Source of the DNA: a bacterium UBA7470
Lineage (GTDB): Bacteria > Pseudomonadota > Gammaproteobacteria > Burkholderiales > Burkholderiaceae_C
Reading direction: 5' to 3'
Length of the DNA: 10,717 nt
NCBI GenBank assembly: GCA_002479815.1
Contig: DLPA01000015.1
Coordinates: 1-10,717 of the forward strand
Below, piece by piece: positions 5,190-10,717 of this stretch. The notes under the pieces were generated by a model that was not told the DNA's origin, made no database searches, and saw nothing but the letters and a program-made list of their open reading frames with translations. Position 1 is the stretch's first letter. Each line of letters opens with the position of its first letter. The translations under genes were made by a program, and so were the position numbers.

Positions 5190-6128
5190 ATGATGTCTCG
5201 TTCTGCTTTTTCTTATTCTTGGTCTGCCTTGGTGCTCAGTGCAGCAGTGACGGGATTGGCAGCACCCGCCTACGCTGCTGATACCCCCATCAAAGCCGTG
5301 GCGACGTTCAGCATTTTGGGCGACTTGGTGCAGCAAGTGGGGGGCGAGCGGGTGAAGGTAGAAACTTTGGTTGGAGCCGGTGGCGATGCCCATGTCTTTC
5401 AACCCAAACCCACCCACGCGCAGCAAATCGCCCAAGCGCAAGTGATTTTCATGAACGGCCTTGGCTTTGAGGGCTGGATGACGCGCTTGCTGAAATCGGC
5501 GAACACCAAAGTCCAAGCGGTTGCGGTGAGTGACGGCATCAAGCCCCAAAAAGAACAGGCCGATGACCACGGGCATGGACACGGGCACGGGCACGGGCAC
5601 ACCGATCCTCATGCGTGGCAAAGCGTGCCGAATGTGATGGTGTATGTCAAAAACATCGCCACCGCCTTGTGCCGCGTCGATGCCAGCGGCTGCAAGGCGT
5701 ACGAACAACGCGCCAGCGCCTACACCAGCGGTTTGCAGCAGTTGCAGCAAGACATCAAAACCGCATGGCAAGCCATTCCTGAAGCGCAGCGCAAAGTCAT
5801 CACCACCCATGATGCCTTTGGCTACTATGCCAGCGCGTATGGGGTGCGCTTTTTGGCCGCCCAAGGTGTGAGCACCGACAGTGAAGCCTCGGCCAAAGGT
5901 GTGGCGAAGCTGATTCAGCAAATCAAAAAAGAGCGCATCAAAGCCTTGTTTGTCGAAAACATTTCTGACGCGCGTTTGATCGAACAAATTGGCCGTGAAA
6001 CGGGCACGAAGCCTGCAGGCACGCTCTATTCCGACTCTTTATCAGCAGCCGATGGGCCGGCAGCCACTTATGTGCAGATGATGCGCTACAACACCCAACA
6101 ATTGACAAAAGCCATACAGGGTCAATAA
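5190..6128 (+). CDS. znuA: Periplasmic zinc-binding protein ZnuA
   Basis: This 312-residue solute-binding protein of the cluster A-I (ZnuA/TroA) family captures Zn2+ in the periplasm for ZnuBC. Residues 1-29 form a signal peptide with cleavage near AYA-A. The expected metal ligands are His68 (in GGDAHVFQP), His141 (in DPHAW), His207 (in THDAFGYYAS) and probably Asp282 (in YSDSLS). A His-rich loop, six alternating His-Gly pairs at about 127-137 after two Asp, is the feature that marks zinc-specific ZnuA proteins. It is encoded by tandem CACGGG-like units, a likely site of length variation. Two cysteines (C161, C168) may form a disulfide. I chose the ATG at 5190 because of the GTGGAG before it and because it gives a proper leader. 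It is the last gene of znuCBA, 48 bases after znuB, and is followed by a strong terminator. Confidence 0.94.
   Translation: MMSRSAFSYSWSALVLSAAVTGLAAPAYAADTPIKAVATFSILGDLVQQVGGERVKVETLVGAGGDAHVFQPKPTHAQQIAQAQVIFMNGLGFEGWMTRLLKSANTKVQAVAVSDGIKPQKEQADDHGHGHGHGHGHTDPHAWQSVPNVMVYVKNIATALCRVDASGCKAYEQRASAYTSGLQQLQQDIKTAWQAIPEAQRKVITTHDAFGYYASAYGVRFLAAQGVSTDSEASAKGVAKLIQQIKKERIKALFVENISDARLIEQIGRETGTKPAGTLYSDSLSAADGPAATYVQMMRYNTQQLTKAIQGQ
5566..5605 (+). repeat. znuA: Tandem CACGGG-type repeat encoding the ZnuA His-Gly loop
   Basis: Six-base units of the form CACGGG/CATGGA follow one another and encode alternating His and Gly. The units keep the frame, so copy-number changes would lengthen or shorten the zinc-binding loop without breaking the gene. 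Confidence 0.8.
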
Positions 6129-6144
6129 GAAGACGTGGGTTTGA

Positions 6145-6178
6145 GAGCCGCACTGCATCATCAGTGCAGCTCTTTTTT
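6145..6178 (+). terminator. Rho-independent terminator of znuCBA
   Basis: The stem GAGC-c-GCACTG pairs with CAGTGC-a-GCTC around a CATCAT loop and is followed by six T. It lies 16 bases after the znuA stop. Read leftward, the hairpin is not followed by a T run, so it mainly serves the rightward operon. Confidence 0.92.
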
Positions 6179-6210
6179 CTACTTCTACGATGCTCGTTTG
6201 AAAACAGACT

Positions 6211-6495
6211 TCAAGAGCGATTACCGCCACCACTGCGGCGTTGACCCCCCGGAGAACCACCGCCACCACCACGGTTTTCGATGAAACGGAAGTTGATGCG
6301 GCCTTTGGTCAAGTCGTAGGGCGACAATTCCAAAGACACACGATCACCCGCCAAAATGCGAATGTGGTTTTTCTTCATCTTGCCCGCGGAATAGGCAATC
6401 AACTGATGCCCATTGTCCAGCGTCACGCGAAAACGGGTATCAGGCAGCACTTCATCGACCTTACCGGTCATCTCAATCAACTCTTCCTTGGCCAT
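6211..6495 (-). CDS. infA: Translation initiation factor IF-1, stand-alone paralogue with Gly/Arg tail
   Basis: This 94-residue protein starts MAKEELIEMTGKV and contains the S1-like OB fold of IF-1, with hallmark stretches RFRVTLDNGHQLIAYSAGKM, IRILAGDRVSLELSPYDLTKGRI and the end of the fold at FRFIENR (about 1-75). IF-1 binds the A site of the 30S subunit during initiation. Usual IF-1 is about 72 residues; here a tail of about 20 residues rich in Gly and Arg follows. Burkholderiales often carry a second, longer IF-1 outside the ribosomal-protein operon, and this looks like that type. The ATG at 6495 is preceded at 6 bases by AAGGAG; an upstream in-frame TTG at 6501 overlaps that site and is unlikely. 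A stem-loop (6192-6218, 8 bp with a 2-base bulge) spans the stop codon but lacks a T run. Confidence 0.93.
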   Translation of the reverse strand: MAKEELIEMTGKVDEVLPDTRFRVTLDNGHQLIAYSAGKMKKNHIRILAGDRVSLELSPYDLTKGRINFRFIENRGGGGGSPGGQRRSGGGNRS

Positions 6496-6501
6496 TGCCA
6501 A

Positions 6502-6506
6502 CTCCT
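6502..6506 (-). promoter_or_regulatory. Ribosome binding site AGGAG deciding the infA start
   Basis: On the minus strand AAGGAG is followed by 6 bases and the ATG at 6495. It fixes the start as ATG rather than the in-frame TTG at 6501. Confidence 0.8.
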
Positions 6507-6693
6507 TACTGTGATGTCACTGTGGAGGTTACACCGCAGGTGCGAGCTAGGCCAGAAAAATGCCTGTACCGAAACAAAGAACGCGGGGCAACCAAAAAAC
6601 CGCTGAACATACCATATTTCAACATCGGTTTCAGGGGGTTAGATTGATCTATCTTAGAAAAGTTTACTTTCAACAGTCTTGATGAGCGAGTTT
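6507..6693. other. infA upstream region between infA and msrA
   Basis: About 190 bases with no gene. On the minus strand CTGAAA and TATGTT, 17 bases apart (about 6609-6637), could form a weak infA promoter. A TAGAT-TG-ATCTA inverted repeat lies at 6640-6651. No intrinsic terminator for msrA is seen, so read-through into infA is possible. Confidence 0.35.
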
Positions 6694-7245
6694 TTAGGCC
6701 AACAGGCGTTTAAAAGTAGCCTGGAACTTCTCCACCTTAGGCGCAACCACCCAAGCGCAGTAGCCTTGATAGGGATGCTGCTCAAAATAATCTTGATGCT
6801 CGTCCTCTGCGGCGACGTAGTGACGTAGAACGTCTAACTCAGTCACCACCGTTTGAGGCCATTGCGCTTGAACGTCAGCCAGTACCGCTTGCGCCACCGT
6901 CCGCTGCTCGTCGTTGCTGACATAGATGCCACTGCGGTATTGCGTGCCCACATCGTTGCCTTGACGATTCAAGGTCGTCGGATCGTGAATGGTAAAAAAC
7001 ACCTCCAACAACTCACGGGTGCTGATGACTTGCGGGTCATAGACGAGCTTGACCACTTCGGCATACCCAGTGTGCCCTGTGCAGACTTGCTCGTAGCTGA
7101 GCTGCGGCCACCGCTGCGCGTCGCCATTGGCGTAACCAGACTCCACATCCAGCACCCCCTTGACGCGCACATACACCGCCTCTAAGCACCAGAAGCAGCC
7201 ACCAGCCAATACCAAGGTATTGGGATTCAAATGGGTGGATGACAT
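6694..7245 (-). CDS. msrA: Peptide-methionine (S)-S-oxide reductase MsrA
   Basis: MsrA reduces the S form of methionine sulfoxide in oxidised proteins, using thioredoxin for recycling. The 183-residue sequence has the catalytic motif GGCFWCLE with the nucleophile at Cys17. Other family landmarks are ESGYANG (35-41), CTGHTGYAEVV (55-65), the DVGTQYRSGIY stretch and EDEHQDYFEQHP near the C terminus. Further cysteines at 20, 55 and about 162 are candidates for the resolving role; I cannot tell which one is used. Length is normal for the short cytosolic form and there is no leader peptide. The ATG at 7245 is preceded by AGAAGG at about 10 bases. It is divergent from the dioxygenase gene, with a 15-bp palindrome in the shared 102-bp spacer. 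Confidence 0.96.
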   Translation of the reverse strand: MSSTHLNPNTLVLAGGCFWCLEAVYVRVKGVLDVESGYANGDAQRWPQLSYEQVCTGHTGYAEVVKLVYDPQVISTRELLEVFFTIHDPTTLNRQGNDVGTQYRSGIYVSNDEQRTVAQAVLADVQAQWPQTVVTELDVLRHYVAAEDEHQDYFEQHPYQGYCAWVVAPKVEKFQATFKRLLA

Positions 7246-7275
7246 ATTTAAAAAGCCTTCTCTGTGGATTGATAT

Positions 7276-7290
7276 TTCAAATTATTTGAA
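7276..7290. promoter_or_regulatory. Perfect palindrome between msrA and the dioxygenase gene, candidate operator
   Basis: TTCAAATTATTTGAA is a perfect 7+1+7 inverted repeat in the divergent intergenic region. Size and position suit a dimeric repressor or activator (TetR, MarR or LysR class). No regulator gene is adjacent, so the protein that binds it is unknown. I see no good -35/-10 pair on either strand to place it exactly. Confidence 0.5.
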
Positions 7291-7347
7291 CAGACTTTTG
7301 CAAACCATCGCACAAACGCCGCCATAAAACCCCTTAAGCTCACTGTC

Positions 7348-8316
7348 ATGATGCAACGCCGTACCACTTTGCAATGGGCTGCTGCACTCAGCGCAGGCTT
7401 GGGCCTGCCGCAGCTTGCCACAACAGCTCCTTCTGCCAAATCCACCCCTATGACCGCGCCTACCCCTTTGTCTTTGTCTGCTTTGCCCTCGCTGAAACCC
7501 AGTCCCCGCATGCCGGTGGCCTTTTTGGGTCACGGCAGCCCCATGAACGCCATCGAGAAAAACCAGTGGCATCAAGCGTGGCAGCAATTGGGAACGGAGT
7601 TTGGCGACGGTCGCCGTTATCCCCAACCGCAATTGATTTTGTGCGTTTCCGCCCACTGGCTGACACGCGGCTGGTATCTGACGGGCATGGACAAACCCGC
7701 CACCATTCACGACTTTGGTGGTTTTCCGCGTGCGCTGTTCGAGGTGCAATACCCTGCCCCCGGCGCACCCGCTGTCGCGGAAGGCTTGGCGGCCCAACTG
7801 CGCCAGCCCCACCACCAGCAAGCCGTCGGTGTCGATGAACACCAATGGGGATTGGATCACGGTACTTGGAGCGTGGTCATGCCCATGTTCCCCAAAGCCG
7901 ATATTCCTGTGATGCAGTTGAGCATGGATTACAGCCGCCCGCTGGCCGAGCATTTGGCTTTGGGCGAACAACTGCGCGACTTGCGCGAGCGCGGCGTGCT
8001 CATCCTCGGCAGTGGCAACATCGTTCACAACTTGCGCGCCATGACCCGCACCCACGCCAGCGCCCAAGCGCACGACTGGGCCATTGAGTTCGATGCCCAC
8101 ACCACCCGCCGCCTGAATCAGCACGATCACGCCGCCTTGACCAAGGTCTTAGACACCGACCAACGCAGCTTGACCCAGCTCGCCCACCCCACGCACGACC
8201 ATTATTTGCCTCTGCTGTACGCGGCAGGCGCGAGCCATGCCGACGAAACGCCACGCTATTTCAACGTGGGGCACGACATGGCCGCGATTTCTATGCGCTC
8301 AGTGGTGTGGGGCTGA
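7348..8316 (+). CDS. ygiD: Class III extradiol ring-cleavage dioxygenase, DODA/YgiD type, with Tat-like leader
   Basis: This 322-residue member of the LigB superfamily is nearest to 4,5-DOPA dioxygenase extradiol (DODA/YgiD), which opens catechol-type rings. Expected metal or catalytic histidines are visible: H62 in FLGHGSPMN, H103 in SAHW, H171 in WGLDHGTW and H227 in NIVHNL, with THDHYLPLLYA near the C terminus. Unlike typical cytosolic YgiD (about 260-270 residues), it begins with MMQRRTTLQW and then a hydrophobic Ala/Leu/Gly stretch (11-27), resembling a twin-arginine export signal, followed by a Pro/Ser-rich linker to about residue 54. An internal ATG at 7450 (residue 35) would give a cytosolic form. 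Neither start has a clear ribosome-binding site. Physiological substrate unknown. Convergent with the nucleotidyltransferase gene, 15 bases apart. Confidence 0.88.
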   Translation: MMQRRTTLQWAAALSAGLGLPQLATTAPSAKSTPMTAPTPLSLSALPSLKPSPRMPVAFLGHGSPMNAIEKNQWHQAWQQLGTEFGDGRRYPQPQLILCVSAHWLTRGWYLTGMDKPATIHDFGGFPRALFEVQYPAPGAPAVAEGLAAQLRQPHHQQAVGVDEHQWGLDHGTWSVVMPMFPKADIPVMQLSMDYSRPLAEHLALGEQLRDLRERGVLILGSGNIVHNLRAMTRTHASAQAHDWAIEFDAHTTRRLNQHDHAALTKVLDTDQRSLTQLAHPTHDHYLPLLYAAGASHADETPRYFNVGHDMAAISMRSVVWG

Positions 8317-8317
8317 A

Positions 8318-8331
8318 GCATTCAGCAATGC
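8318..8331. terminator. Short hairpin in the convergent gap, possible weak bidirectional terminator
   Basis: GCATTCAGCAATGC forms a perfect 5-bp stem with a 4-base loop and almost exactly fills the 15-base gap between the two convergent stop codons. There is no T run on either side, so intrinsic termination is doubtful. Confidence 0.3.
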
Positions 8332-9354
8332 CTAAACAATGCGATAGGCCACCCGCAACGCCTGCACCAGCCATGCCTCGGCCAAGGGTTTCATGTCTTC
8401 GGCTGAGGACAAGCGGGAGGTTTTCTCGTCTTGCTTGATCTGGCTGACCAGCGCGTCTAGCTCATCGTAAATCTCACGCACTGGGACGTTGCCGTGTTTG
8501 ATCGCCAGCAAGTGCGCCACCTCATCGGCAGAGAGTGGAAATGTCAAGTCTTGCCCACGAACCAGCTTTAAGGCTTGCTGAGAAATGCGTACCGCGTGCA
8601 TCAGCGCCTTGTAATCCACTGCATCGGCCTGCATGGCCTGTTCGCTGCGCTCGCCGTAATGCTTGAGGTTGGCGTTCAATATCCTGATCGTGTGGGCTAA
8701 GGCATTGCTCAAGGGATAGGTTTTGCCCAAAATCACCAAGGCATCGTCTTGCTTGACTTGGTTGACCCAATACTTTTCCAGCTTCACATAGTCGAGGTTG
8801 AGCGTGTGCAAGGTGTGGATGCGCTGCCCCTCGTCAGTCGCCAACACCTGCCGCAAGCTCGCTTCAGGATCAGCGCCTTGCGACAGGTACGCCTCTAGTG
8901 CCGCGATGCTGTCCTTCAGCGCCTTCAAACGCCCGCCTTTGATGGAATACAAATTCGCCTGATGAATGGCATAGCCCACCATCGCTTTGATTTCTTTGGT
9001 GCGATACACCAACAACTGGGCAGCAAACGCCCGAAAGTCCAGACCCGACTCGGGATACGTCACAGCATAGACATTGGCAGGCGACAAGGCCGAATACACC
9101 AACTCCACCGCATACGACTGCCCTGCCAAAAAATCCGCCACCAGCGTTTGCAAGGGAATGAACTCCTCATCCACATCATCGGCACTGTTTTTGGTATGGG
9201 GTTGGTGATTGGTCTTTTTGACCTTGTTTTTTACACCCTGACCCAGCAGCAACACCTCCAGTGGAGGGAGCACAATGTGTTTTAAGTCAATATCGGATGT
9301 GGCTGTGTTGGTGCCATACAAAAACGAGCCTGTTCGGGTGGTGTAAATCAACAC
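8332..9354 (-). CDS. RlaP-type predicted nucleotidyltransferase (DNA polymerase beta superfamily)
   Basis: This 340-residue protein begins MLIYTTRTGSFLYGTN and has the polymerase-beta signature GS(10)...SDID (20-23), with Asp21 and Asp23 as metal-binding residues; an acidic run near 60-64 may supply the third carboxylate. The later stretch SYAVELVYSALSP fits the RlaP/YcgL-like group (RNA-ligase-associated nucleotidyltransferases). The C-terminal two thirds looks alpha-helical. Family members are predicted to modify RNA ends and are often found with RNA ligases or in phages, but no ligase gene lies beside this one. The start is GTG at 9354 (TTG follows); an in-frame TAG upstream and the motif so close to the start leave no better choice. 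No Shine-Dalgarno is visible. Neighbouring DNA is AT-richer, so acquisition by transfer is possible. Substrate unknown. Confidence 0.8.
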   Translation of the reverse strand: MLIYTTRTGSFLYGTNTATSDIDLKHIVLPPLEVLLLGQGVKNKVKKTNHQPHTKNSADDVDEEFIPLQTLVADFLAGQSYAVELVYSALSPANVYAVTYPESGLDFRAFAAQLLVYRTKEIKAMVGYAIHQANLYSIKGGRLKALKDSIAALEAYLSQGADPEASLRQVLATDEGQRIHTLHTLNLDYVKLEKYWVNQVKQDDALVILGKTYPLSNALAHTIRILNANLKHYGERSEQAMQADAVDYKALMHAVRISQQALKLVRGQDLTFPLSADEVAHLLAIKHGNVPVREIYDELDALVSQIKQDEKTSRLSSAEDMKPLAEAWLVQALRVAYRIV

Positions 9355-9370
9355 TTTTTGAACACTTTTG
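9350..9370. repeat. Adjacent direct repeat at the nucleotidyltransferase start
   Basis: AACACTTTTTG is followed directly by AACACTTTTG. The pair overlaps the GTG start on the minus strand and lies 12 bases before the ATG of the small plus-strand frame. It could be a pair of operator half-sites or simply a duplication. Confidence 0.5.
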
Positions 9371-9382
9371 GGATAAAAATTG

Positions 9383-9520
9383 ATGAATTTAAAAGCATTC
9401 TATTTGTTTTTTAGCCAACTACTGCTGCTATCAACATTGATGATTTACAGCACACTCGCCAGCGCAGGTGGCTTTGCTGGCGGTGGCAAAGAGTTTGGCA
9501 GCGGGTGGGAAAAATGCTGA
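9383..9520 (+). CDS. Short ORF with signal-peptide-like N terminus, possible small exported peptide or gene remnant
   Basis: A 45-codon frame encodes MNLKAFYLFF, then a Leu-rich hydrophobic core (8-22), a plausible cleavage site at LASA (24-27), and a Gly-rich end GGFAGGGKEFGSGWEKC with a terminal Cys. This layout (basic start, hydrophobic core, Ala-X-Ala) is unlikely in random sequence but not decisive. GGGA about 9 bases upstream is a weak ribosome-binding site. The Gly-rich start of the mature part vaguely recalls the N termini of TrbJ-type conjugation proteins, so it might be a broken 5' fragment, but I see no matching frame continuing after the stop. It is divergent from the nucleotidyltransferase gene and upstream of moaA. 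Function unknown. Confidence 0.4.
   Translation: MNLKAFYLFFSQLLLLSTLMIYSTLASAGGFAGGGKEFGSGWEKC
9457..9491 (+). other. Two mutually exclusive hairpins upstream of moaA
   Basis: CGCCAGC (9457-9463) pairs with GCTGGCG (9476-9482), while CTTTGC (9472-9477) pairs with GCAAAG (9486-9491). The two stems share bases and cannot form together. They lie within the short signal-peptide-like ORF, about 130 bases before moaA. A regulatory role is speculative; Gly/Ala codon repetition alone could produce them. Confidence 0.25.
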
Positions 9521-9622
9521 ACGTCAAACGACACGGCAACCCTATGCTTTGTCGCATTAAACAACACTGCCGACCCTACTGCTTTCACATCCAGCCGCCG
9601 TCGTGCCAGATAATCCGGCCTT

Positions 9623-10717
9623 ATGTCTGAACGTGTCATACCTATTCTGGATTCTCGGCTGCACACCGTGGCGGCGCAGTTGCCTGATCTGCCCATCACG
9701 GCCTCGGGCTTGTTGGGCGATGGCCTTGGGCGGCCTTTGCGGGATTTGCGCATCAGCGTCACCGACCGCTGCAATTTCCGCTGCAACTACTGCATGCCCA
9801 AAGAGGTGTTCGACAACAACTACCGCTACTTGCCGCACAGCTCGCTCTTGACGTTTGAGGAAATCACCCGTGTGGCGCGGGCCTTCGTCGCGCATGGGGT
9901 GCAGAAAATTCGGCTCACAGGTGGCGAGCCTTTGCTGCGCAAGAACATCGAAATTCTCATCGAACAACTCGCCGCGTTGCGCACGCCCGACGGCCTGCCT
10001 TTGGACTTGACGCTGACGACCAACGGCAGTTTGCTCAAGAAAAAGGCGCGTGCGCTGAAAGACGCGGGTTTGCAGCGCGTCACCGTCAGTTTGGACGGCT
10101 TGGACGATGCGATTTTTCAGCGCATGAACGACGTGGGCTTTCCAGTGGCCGAGGTGTTGGACGGCTTGGAAGCTGCGCAAGCCGTGGGCTTGGGGCCGAT
10201 CAAAATCAACATGGTCGTCAAACGCGGCACAAACGACCACCAAATTTTGCCGATGGCCCGCTACTTTCAGGGCAGCGGCATGGTCTTGCGCTTCATTGAA
10301 TACATGGACGTGGGCGCGACCAACGGCTGGCGCATGGACGAGGTATTGCCCAGCGCCCAAGTGGTGCAGCGCCTTCATGCCGAACTGCCTTTGGTGCAAC
10401 TTGACCCTAGCGTCGCAGGCGAAACCGCCGAACGCTGGGGCTATGCAGGCGCGGACGGGCGGCACGACCCCCGTTTGGGCGAAATTGGCGTGATCAGCAG
10501 CGTGACGCAAGCCTTTTGCGGCGATTGCAACCGCGCCCGCCTCTCCACCGAAGGCCAGTTGTACCTCTGCCTGTTCGCCACCCAAGGCCATGACCTGCGC
10601 GGCCTCATTCGGGGCACGGCCACCCATCCCACCGCCCACGACGATGCCGACCTCATCAGCGCCATTGGTGCGATTTGGCAGCAGCGCACCGACCGCTATT
10701 CCCAACTCCGCGCCAGC
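9623..10717 (+). CDS. moaA: GTP 3',8-cyclase MoaA, 3' end cut by the window
   Basis: MoaA is a radical SAM enzyme that, with MoaC, converts GTP to cyclic pyranopterin phosphate, the first step of molybdenum cofactor synthesis in the cytosol. The 365 residues present include the radical SAM cluster motif CNFRCNYC (Cys50, Cys54, Cys57), the SAM-binding GGEP motif (IRLTGGEPLLR), and the C-terminal second Fe-S cluster cysteines Cys299, Cys302 and Cys316 (FCGDCNRARL...LYLC) that hold GTP. The family's essential C-terminal Gly-Gly lies beyond the window. I chose the ATG at 9623 because an in-frame stop (9611-9613) lies 12 bases upstream; the Shine-Dalgarno is weak. An N-terminal extension of about 40 residues before the SAM domain is usual in Burkholderiales as I recall. 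The frame runs open to the last base. Confidence 0.97.
   Translation, partial: MSERVIPILDSRLHTVAAQLPDLPITASGLLGDGLGRPLRDLRISVTDRCNFRCNYCMPKEVFDNNYRYLPHSSLLTFEEITRVARAFVAHGVQKIRLTGGEPLLRKNIEILIEQLAALRTPDGLPLDLTLTTNGSLLKKKARALKDAGLQRVTVSLDGLDDAIFQRMNDVGFPVAEVLDGLEAAQAVGLGPIKINMVVKRGTNDHQILPMARYFQGSGMVLRFIEYMDVGATNGWRMDEVLPSAQVVQRLHAELPLVQLDPSVAGETAERWGYAGADGRHDPRLGEIGVISSVTQAFCGDCNRARLSTEGQLYLCLFATQGHDLRGLIRGTATHPTAHDDADLISAIGAIWQQRTDRYSQLRAS

Noticed and set aside
4830..5987. Minus-strand frame (385 codons) antisense to znuB and znuA
   Set aside because: It crosses two real genes and their gap, and low-complexity His/Gln composition and lack of motifs mark it as a shadow.
9371..9622. Molybdenum cofactor riboswitch before moaA
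   Set aside because: I could not find the conserved Moco motif stretches, and the stems present lie within a short ORF.
9557..10705. Minus-strand frame (382 codons) antisense to moaA
   Set aside because: The plus strand encodes MoaA with both Fe-S cluster motifs intact; the antisense translation has no family signature.
1..10717. CRISPR array, tRNA, rRNA, insertion sequence or prophage
   Set aside because: No regularly spaced repeats, tRNA cloverleaf, rRNA-like stretch, transposase or integrase frame was seen on either strand.

Overview
The window looks like chromosomal DNA from a betaproteobacterium of the order Burkholderiales, most likely a Comamonadaceae-type genome. The main evidence is the MoaA sequence, a stand-alone IF-1 with a Gly/Arg tail, heavy use of TTG for leucine, and a zur/znuCBA locus. 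The species cannot be named from the sequence alone.

Layout. A UUCG-loop terminator (2-26) closes a + strand gene lying left of the window. From 107 to 3135 a leftward cluster reads, in transcription order: a Fur-family zinc regulator (zur), an ABC ATPase joined to it by an ATGA overlap, an AT-rich gap of about 260 bp, an FtsX/MacB-type permease, and a small exported Cys/His protein. From 3307 to 6128 the rightward operon znuC-znuB-znuA encodes a high-affinity zinc importer and ends at a strong terminator (6145-6178). The two arms diverge from a 171-bp region with two copies of GCAACnnnGTTGC, which I take to be Zur operators. One regulator would then switch both arms with zinc.

Further right are infA (IF-1, minus), msrA (methionine sulfoxide reductase A, minus) and, divergent from msrA, a DODA/LigB-type extradiol dioxygenase with a Tat-like leader. 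A 15-bp perfect palindrome lies between msrA and the dioxygenase gene. A convergent RlaP-type nucleotidyltransferase (minus, GTG start) follows. It is flanked by an AT-richer pocket holding a 45-codon ORF with a signal-peptide-like N terminus. The window ends inside moaA (molybdenum cofactor synthesis, plus strand).

How the genes work together. ZnuA (periplasm), ZnuB (membrane) and ZnuC (ATPase) import Zn2+, and Zur should repress them when zinc is sufficient. The second ABC pair belongs to the FtsX/MacB superfamily and resembles zinc-limitation-induced clusters in other proteobacteria, so it is probably an auxiliary zinc-stress system rather than a second importer. The most unusual points are the His-rich tail on cytosolic ZnuC, the apparent use of an intergenic repeat as the znuC 3' end and znuB ribosome-binding site, the AT-rich block that splits the ABC pair, and the small Cys/His exported protein.
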